From the NCBI RefSeq assembly GCF_010468565.1, contig NZ_WUEG01000006.1, forward strand, positions 1 to 64,000: DNA of 64,000 nt. The letters are read 5' to 3'. Under the pieces are notes generated by a model that saw only the letters and a program-made list of their open reading frames with translations, was not told the origin of the DNA and searched no databases. A program made the translations under genes and the position numbers. Shown piece by piece: positions 58,839 through 64,000 of the stretch. The DNA comes from Allomuricauda sp. TY007. GTDB taxonomy: Bacteria; Bacteroidota; Bacteroidia; Flavobacteriales; Flavobacteriaceae. Each line of letters opens with the position of its first letter. Position 1 is the first letter of the stretch.

Positions 58839-59884
58839 TGGCTTACCAAATTCAAAGTATACCCGATAGAGAGATATTGATTGATGGTAAACCACATTTA
58901 TATTTTGGGGGCACCTCCTATTTAGGTTTACAAAACTACGCCCCCTTCAAGGAACTGTACTTAAAAAATGTCTCCAAGTATGGAATGCATTATGGTGCTT
59001 CCAGAAAATCCAATGTAAAACTGGGTGTTTACGAAGAAGCTGAAAATTATTTGGCTAACTGGGCGGGCAGTGAACGTTGTTTGACCATGTCCAGCGGTTA
59101 TTTGGCGGCACAATTGGTGGTTCAGACCCTAATAGAGAAAGGACATACCGTAATTGCCGCACCACATGCACATGCCGCACTTTGCACCAGTAGGATAATT
59201 AAAACCAAAGGTTGGGAGGAATTGGAGCAGCTGGTATCAAAAGAAATTGCCAAAAACCAACTGATGCCCGTTGTACTTTTTGACACTATTGATTTTTCCG
59301 GTGAACAATTTCCAAACTTCAAGGGTTTGAGAAACCTCTCATTGGACAAGGTGATTTTAATCGGAGACGATTCCCATGGTATTGGCATTGTTGGAGAAAA
59401 CGGAAATGGTTGTTTTAATGTGCTCAAAGCACTGAAACCCGCCAAACTAATGGTTTGTTGTTCGTTGGGCAAGGCATTGGGCATACAGGCAGGGGCTGTT
59501 TTTGGTGCTATACAGGACATACAAATGTTGGAATCCACTTCTTTTTATGGAGGAGCAAGCCCTGCATCTCCTGCTTTTATGGCAACGCTGTTGGGTGCCA
59601 GAGAAATATATTCCGAACGCTTGGAAAAACTCAGGGACAACTACCGTTATTTTAAATCCATACTAGAAAGTCCCTCCTTTTTTACCCATATGGAAGGACA
59701 TCCCACTTTTGAATTCGAAAATACCAAAGTGACAATGTCCCTGAACAGAAAAGGATTTGTTTTCACCAATTTTAATTATCCAGACGCCAATGGCCCTATA
59801 ATAAGCCGTATTGTGCTTAGTGCTTACCATAAAAAAGAGGATGTTCTGCAATTGGTCAATTGTTTGAACACCCTCTTGGGTTGA
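58838..59884 (+). CDS. PLP-dependent aminotransferase-fold enzyme, oxoamine-synthase-like
   Basis: This 348-residue fold-type I PLP enzyme has the 8-amino-7-oxononanoate synthase/KBL-type signature: GTSYLGLQNY, YGMHYGASRKSNVKLG, DDSHGIGIVGENG, and the Schiff-base lysine in CCSLGKALG. Oxoamine synthases join an amino acid and an acyl-CoA. It is shorter than BioF (about 384) and sits between a dipeptide epimerase and a peptidoglycan peptidase rather than biotin genes. Its reaction is thus uncertain, perhaps acting on the released amino acids. Confidence 0.85.
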   Translation: MAYQIQSIPDREILIDGKPHLYFGGTSYLGLQNYAPFKELYLKNVSKYGMHYGASRKSNVKLGVYEEAENYLANWAGSERCLTMSSGYLAAQLVVQTLIEKGHTVIAAPHAHAALCTSRIIKTKGWEELEQLVSKEIAKNQLMPVVLFDTIDFSGEQFPNFKGLRNLSLDKVILIGDDSHGIGIVGENGNGCFNVLKALKPAKLMVCCSLGKALGIQAGAVFGAIQDIQMLESTSFYGGASPASPAFMATLLGAREIYSERLEKLRDNYRYFKSILESPSFFTHMEGHPTFEFENTKVTMSLNRKGFVFTNFNYPDANGPIISRIVLSAYHKKEDVLQLVNCLNTLLG

Positions 59885-59944
59885 TCATTATATCTCATAA
59901 ATTGGTTATTTTGCATGCATTAAATAAAGTAACATTATTATTTT

Positions 59945-61147
59945 ATGAAGTTTCCATCTTTCCAAAATAATAGGGTTTGCTTCTTTATGTTGGTTGTCCT
60001 TATTTTTTCAGCCTGTAAAACAGAGCAAAGCACAGAGCCTAATAAGCTAGATCAAATTATTTCTTCCGTTCGGGAAACCTATGCTCCCGATAAACGAGTG
60101 GCTCTTTTTGACATTCAATCGGAAGGGAATTCTTCTGGCTACATCCTAAAGGGAAAAACAAACCTTCCAGAAGCGTTGGATACTTTTAAAAAAGAGTTGG
60201 ATTCCCAAAATATAAAGTATACGGATAGTATTGAGGTATTGCCTTCAGAAAAGTTAGAGGGAAAGATTTATGGGGTAATCAATAATTCTGTTGCCAACCT
60301 AAGGTCAAAACCTGCCCATTCTGCCGAATTGGTCACACAGGGTACTTTGGGAATGCCTCTTAACGTATATCAAAAAGAAAGAAGCTGGTACCATATACAA
60401 ACTCCGGACAACTATCTCGGATGGGTAGATGCTGGGGGTATTGAATTAATGACCAAGAAGGAATTTGATGAATGGAAGGCCACAGATAAGGTAATTTACA
60501 CGGATACATATGGAAAGTCATACACCGAAGCAGATGCAAGCTCCGATGCAGTTTCCGATGTGGTGGCCGGTAATATTTTTAGCCTCGTTACCGAAGATAG
60601 TGACTTTTATGAGGTAAAATACCCGGACGGACGAAAAGCGTACCTGCTGAAGGACGAAGCGGATAGTTTTGATGAATGGAAATCCAAGTTGGCCTTTACC
60701 AAAGAAAGTTTGGTAGAGACCTCCAAGACCATGCTCGGTGTCCCCTATTTATGGGGAGGTACTTCCACCAAAGGTGTGGATTGTAGTGGTTTTACCAAAA
60801 CTGTTTATTTAATGAATGGAATGATCATTCCACGTGATGCTTCACAACAAATACATGAAGGCACTTTGATAGATAATTCCAAAGATTTTGACAAACTGAT
60901 TGCCGGAGACCTTTTGTTCTTTGGACGCAAAGCCACTGATTCCACTTCGGAACGCGTTATCCATGTGGGAATGTGGATTGGGGACAACCAGTTCATTCAC
61001 TCGGCTGGAAATGTTCATATAAGTACTATGGATAAAAACGCCGAAAATTTTGATGCGTACAATTACAACCGCTACCTACGTACCAAGCGAATTTTAAATG
61101 AAACGGGGGAAGGGTTATTGTACCTGACCAAGGAGAATGTTTTTTAA
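59945..61147 (+). CDS. NlpC/P60 (C40) peptidoglycan endopeptidase lipoprotein with SH3b domains
   Basis: This 400-residue protein has lipobox IFSAC (Cys23). SH3-like domains span about 95-245 (GVINNSVANLRSKPAHSAELVTQG; YHIQTPDNYLGWVD). The C-terminal C40 catalytic domain has Cys280 (GVDCSGF), HVGMWIG with the catalytic His, and FIHSAGNVH. This is the YkfC type, cleaving gamma-D-Glu bonds in muropeptides and releasing L-Ala-D-Glu, which the epimerase at 57828 would use. It ends the operon; the terminator is at 61170-61196. Confidence 0.92.
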   Translation: MKFPSFQNNRVCFFMLVVLIFSACKTEQSTEPNKLDQIISSVRETYAPDKRVALFDIQSEGNSSGYILKGKTNLPEALDTFKKELDSQNIKYTDSIEVLPSEKLEGKIYGVINNSVANLRSKPAHSAELVTQGTLGMPLNVYQKERSWYHIQTPDNYLGWVDAGGIELMTKKEFDEWKATDKVIYTDTYGKSYTEADASSDAVSDVVAGNIFSLVTEDSDFYEVKYPDGRKAYLLKDEADSFDEWKSKLAFTKESLVETSKTMLGVPYLWGGTSTKGVDCSGFTKTVYLMNGMIIPRDASQQIHEGTLIDNSKDFDKLIAGDLLFFGRKATDSTSERVIHVGMWIGDNQFIHSAGNVHISTMDKNAENFDAYNYNRYLRTKRILNETGEGLLYLTKENVF

Positions 61148-61169
61148 TATTGTATAAACCTATAAATAT

Positions 61170-61196
61170 AAAGGCCACCCAAAATTGGGTGGCCTT
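61170..61196. terminator. Bidirectional terminator between the NlpC/P60 and SusD genes
   Basis: AAAGGCCACCC-aaaatt-GGGTGGCCTTT is a perfect 11-bp stem between converging genes. T-rich sequence follows on the plus strand (TTTGATTTT). Confidence 0.88.
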
Positions 61197-61230
61197 TGAT
61201 TTTAGATCAAGGTTTCTTACCTAAACATGT

Positions 61231-62646
61231 TTATTCGTCCCAGAAAATTCGATCAAGAAGCGTTACATCAGGTACATTTTGTCCATTCCTGCTTACTTCA
61301 TTGTCTGGATATGGCAATCTTCTTATAAACTGACCATTCAAATCTGGATTTAAATTAACAGGCACGTCCATATCTTTATACTGGTAATCAAACCTTCTAG
61401 CATCGTTCCAAGATTCAGGGTGTAAAAATAAAGCCACCCACTTTTCTTTGAAAATATCCGCTAAAGTAAACGCTCCTTCCCCCATACTAACACTTGGGTC
61501 GGCAAGATATGAGTCGATTTCCTCTTGTGGGACTTCGAGCATTTGCATATGTGCGGTTATTCCATCCAAATATGCCTGATATGACCTGCTCTTGTCGATT
61601 TCAAACGCGGCTTCTGCCTCTATAAACTTTTGTTCGCTATAAGTAGCTATAAGTATTGGAGAAGTTATAGTTGTATAATATTGATCTTCTACTAATGTTG
61701 ACCTTGCTCCTTGCTCAGGAGCATTTCCCCTACCGGCCCCATTTACAGTACCAACAAAGGTATCATCATCTGTTGTACCAACCATTAGCCCTAGTCTAGG
61801 ATCAATCGTAGGATAGGACGTACCATCCAAAGCTTGAATAAATTGTTCGGATATCCAACCTCCCAATAAAAGATCGGCATTATCCCTTGCAACATCTGCC
61901 CATGGGTTGATGTCCTGTTCAAAGAAACCGACCTTTGCATCGTCATCATTGGATTGGAATCCATTATCGGTAGCAGCCAACACTTCTGAAGCACTGTAAC
62001 TAGAAGTTTCTTTGGTATGTATCATGTACCGTGCCTTCAACATATTGGCAAAGGCTATCCACTTTGCCGTATCTCCCTGATAAATAAAATCATCCTCTCC
62101 CATTGAAACGGTTGTTTCTCCTTGGAGATTATTAATCCCTTCATCCAAAAAGCCCATAATCGTGGCATAAAGTTGCTCATCGTCATCATAAGAAGGGGTA
62201 ACGGTTTCAAAAGTAAAGCTTTCTGAATATGGCATATCGCCAAAAATATCCACACCCATTCCTAGATTCAATGCCATTAAGACTTGCGCAGCCCCTTTAT
62301 AATGGTTCGCTTCTTGTTCTTCTGCTTTTTCAATCAATACTGTTAAATCGGTCATCACATTATATATATTGAACCAAGTATTGTTGTTACTTACAGGCTC
62401 CATTGTATCAGAAGCACTTGCTGGATTTGGTGAAGCTAAATACTGTACATAATTTGAAGTAATATCCCCTACCCTAAAAATATTTTTTGCAGATTCATAG
62501 GTAGTATTGATCATTAATCCCGAGATAGGGGCATCTTCAGGGTTATTAGGGTTTTCGTTTACATCTAAATAGGAGTCGCATGAAACTACCATCAAAACCA
62601 AAAACAAACCTAAATTCTTCACTATTTTTTTCGTTATTTTCATCAT
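61231..62646 (-). CDS. SusD/RagB-family nutrient-binding outer-membrane lipoprotein
   Basis: This 471-residue protein has lipobox LMVVSC (Cys24) and the SusD-like_2 pattern: SYLDVNENPNNPEDAPISGLMIN at the mature start, helical TPR units, and the C-terminal WNDARRFDYQYKD and RRLPYPDNEVSRNG motifs. It caps the SusC-type transporter encoded eight bases upstream in transcription and captures oligosaccharides or other polymers at the surface. No hydrolase genes are visible within the window to indicate the substrate. Confidence 0.93.
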   Translation of the reverse strand: MMKITKKIVKNLGLFLVLMVVSCDSYLDVNENPNNPEDAPISGLMINTTYESAKNIFRVGDITSNYVQYLASPNPASASDTMEPVSNNNTWFNIYNVMTDLTVLIEKAEEQEANHYKGAAQVLMALNLGMGVDIFGDMPYSESFTFETVTPSYDDDEQLYATIMGFLDEGINNLQGETTVSMGEDDFIYQGDTAKWIAFANMLKARYMIHTKETSSYSASEVLAATDNGFQSNDDDAKVGFFEQDINPWADVARDNADLLLGGWISEQFIQALDGTSYPTIDPRLGLMVGTTDDDTFVGTVNGAGRGNAPEQGARSTLVEDQYYTTITSPILIATYSEQKFIEAEAAFEIDKSRSYQAYLDGITAHMQMLEVPQEEIDSYLADPSVSMGEGAFTLADIFKEKWVALFLHPESWNDARRFDYQYKDMDVPVNLNPDLNGQFIRRLPYPDNEVSRNGQNVPDVTLLDRIFWDE

Positions 62647-62654
62647 TCCTGTTT

Positions 62655-64000
62655 TTATAGTCCAAAGTTTAACGTTAGAAAATAGCTCTGGGTTCCTGGA
62701 AAACCAAGACCTGTGAACCCTATGGCATTCCCGCCTGCTCCAGCAGAGAATGATTCAGGATCAAACCCATCCCATGGGGAATATAAAATAATATTGTTTG
62801 CCGCCAATGAAATCCTCATCGATGTAAATGGCAGTTTTGAAAGCACTTTATCGTTTAAGTTATAGGCCAACGAAATATTCCTTAGCTTAATAAAGCTTGC
62901 ATCCTGAACGAAATTCTCACTTATTCCTCTATATGCATTTCTCCAAAAACCGGCACCATAATCTCTACCATCCGGTCCCACACCTTGTCCAAGCCATACT
63001 TCTTGGGTGTTTGGGGTGCCATCGGCCAATACACCATCAAAGACACGAAAATCGTTTCTTGCCAAAGTATACTCGTTTTTACCAAACGCTGACAAAAAGT
63101 TGTCAAATTGATTATACTGATCTACATCTGCCCTAAAATCGACCAAAAAACTCAATTCAAAATTCTTATAGGTAAATTGATTCCTTAAGCCTCCTATCCA
63201 TTTTGGAACGGCGTTACCGAGTATAAGTTGATCTCCATTACGGACGGGAAAGCCATCATCCCCTATGACCGTCGGCAAATTACGTTGGAGAAAAATAGAT
63301 TCTTCGTTTGCTCCGTATCTTTCATAGCTTGAACCATACAAATTTCCATAGGCCTCTCCTTCTATCAATTTCATGGTCACAGTACTTCCGGCATAACCAA
63401 ACTGGTTGCCCACTACTATCTCATCAATACCTTCCCTTATTGATTTTACCTCATTGTTGTTCATCGACAGGTTGGCGGTCGCTTTCCAAGTAAAATCCTC
63501 ATTACGAACAATATCTGCGCCAAGTACAAATTCAAATCCACTATTTTGTATTTCCCCGGCATTGGTTATATATGAGGAAAATCCTGTAGCATCGGAAATG
63601 GGAACTGGTATAATTTGATCTTCTGCATTGGATTTATAGTAGGTAAAATCCAAATCCAATCGACTATCAAAAAAAGATAACTGTGCCCCAAATTCCATTG
63701 AAGTAGTCAATTCAGGTTTTAACATTGGGTCACCAAATTCACTATTACGGCTAAATCCAACTTGGCCGCCCAGTGGAAAATGGTCTGGTGAAACAAATGT
63801 TGCTCCAAGTACATGAGGGTTTGTGTCTTTACCTACTTGTGCCCAAGATGCCCTTATTTTTCCGAAAGTGAACCATGTAGGAACATCCAGATGCTCTGTA
63901 AACACATAACCCAGATTAATGGAGGGGTAAAAGAATGAATTATTGTTCTTGGGCAGTGTTGAGGAAATATCATTACGGCCCGTTACATTTAAAAATAGAT
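62655..64000 (-). CDS. SusC/RagA-family TonB-linked outer-membrane transporter, C-terminal part (cut by window end)
   Basis: The last 447 residues of a SusC-type barrel are present. The frame continues past 64000; the first visible residues LFLNVTGRNDISSTLPKNN are a typical SusC barrel motif, so 63905 is not the true start. Strong SusC C-terminal features follow: FYPSINLGYVF, GDPMLKPELTTSMEFGAQLSF, MRISLAANNIILYSPWDGFDPES and the final strand YFLTLNFGL. It imports the ligand caught by the SusD-type protein, 8 bp downstream. The N-terminal plug is outside the window. Confidence 0.93.
   Translation of the reverse strand, partial: LFLNVTGRNDISSTLPKNNNSFFYPSINLGYVFTEHLDVPTWFTFGKIRASWAQVGKDTNPHVLGATFVSPDHFPLGGQVGFSRNSEFGDPMLKPELTTSMEFGAQLSFFDSRLDLDFTYYKSNAEDQIIPVPISDATGFSSYITNAGEIQNSGFEFVLGADIVRNEDFTWKATANLSMNNNEVKSIREGIDEIVVGNQFGYAGSTVTMKLIEGEAYGNLYGSSYERYGANEESIFLQRNLPTVIGDDGFPVRNGDQLILGNAVPKWIGGLRNQFTYKNFELSFLVDFRADVDQYNQFDNFLSAFGKNEYTLARNDFRVFDGVLADGTPNTQEVWLGQGVGPDGRDYGAGFWRNAYRGISENFVQDASFIKLRNISLAYNLNDKVLSKLPFTSMRISLAANNIILYSPWDGFDPESFSAGAGGNAIGFTGLGFPGTQSYFLTLNFGL

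Overview
The window looks like chromosomal DNA of a marine Flavobacteriaceae member of the Allomuricauda/Flagellimonas kind (Bacteroidota). This is inferred from gene content: a SusC/SusD pair, a PorP/SprF protein, 2TM-domain proteins, DUF4331, head-GIN and DUF2490 families, many Lys-rich lipoproteins, A-rich leaders without Shine-Dalgarno sites, and promoters resembling the TAnnTTTG box known from Bacteroidota. No rRNA, tRNA, CRISPR array or prophage was seen.

Layout: 1-1681 holds the 5' end of an IS256-type transposase and a BspA-type repeat lipoprotein. 1825-8650 is a beta-oxidation operon (MarR regulator, FadJ-like multienzyme, thiolase, acyl-CoA dehydrogenase) in which two four-helix-bundle genes of the 23S-rRNA intervening-sequence type sit between the enzymes, each inside inverted repeats. 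8962-14595 is a trehalose block (GH15 hydrolase divergent from fused trehalose-6-phosphate synthase/phosphatase, which overlaps a propeller-SnoaL protein). 14633-28748 carries secreted M28 and M1 peptidases, a very large ThuA/sugar-dehydrogenase/cytochrome fusion, an MFS transporter, an amidohydrolase, Cu/Zn SOD, YceI, an ECF sigma/anti-sigma pair and CorA. 28819-33742 carries MscS, a TPR lipoprotein operon with two DUF4331 proteins, and a LETM1-like protein.

33833-38222 is a LytTR two-component locus: secreted TPR protein, sensor kinase fused to a 2TM domain, four free-standing 2TM genes (one frameshifted) and the LytTR regulator. Promoters at 35973-36043 and 38252-38322, and a third before a TonB-dependent receptor (44267-44337), share a 9-bp direct repeat with a 12-bp gap placed at exactly the same distance from a -7-like box. 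I propose this as a LytTR regulon and consider it the most interesting signal in the window.

38383-53228 is mixed housekeeping: PaiB, PorP/SprF fusion, GNAT, DoxX, TonB receptor, OxyR, a PBP4-type carboxypeptidase, NudK, M81 peptidase, DUF2461, a third four-helix-bundle cassette, AIM24-like, CPBP protease and DUF4442. 53337-57719 is a PadR/PspC/head-GIN envelope-stress-type operon with a candidate PadR operator. 57828-61147 is a peptidoglycan-peptide operon (dipeptide epimerase, oxoamine-synthase-like PLP enzyme, NlpC/P60). 61231-64000 is a SusD/SusC pair, with SusC cut by the window end. Several intergenic spaces carry palindromic REP/MITE-like repeats, one of which has gone in frame into the FadJ-like gene.
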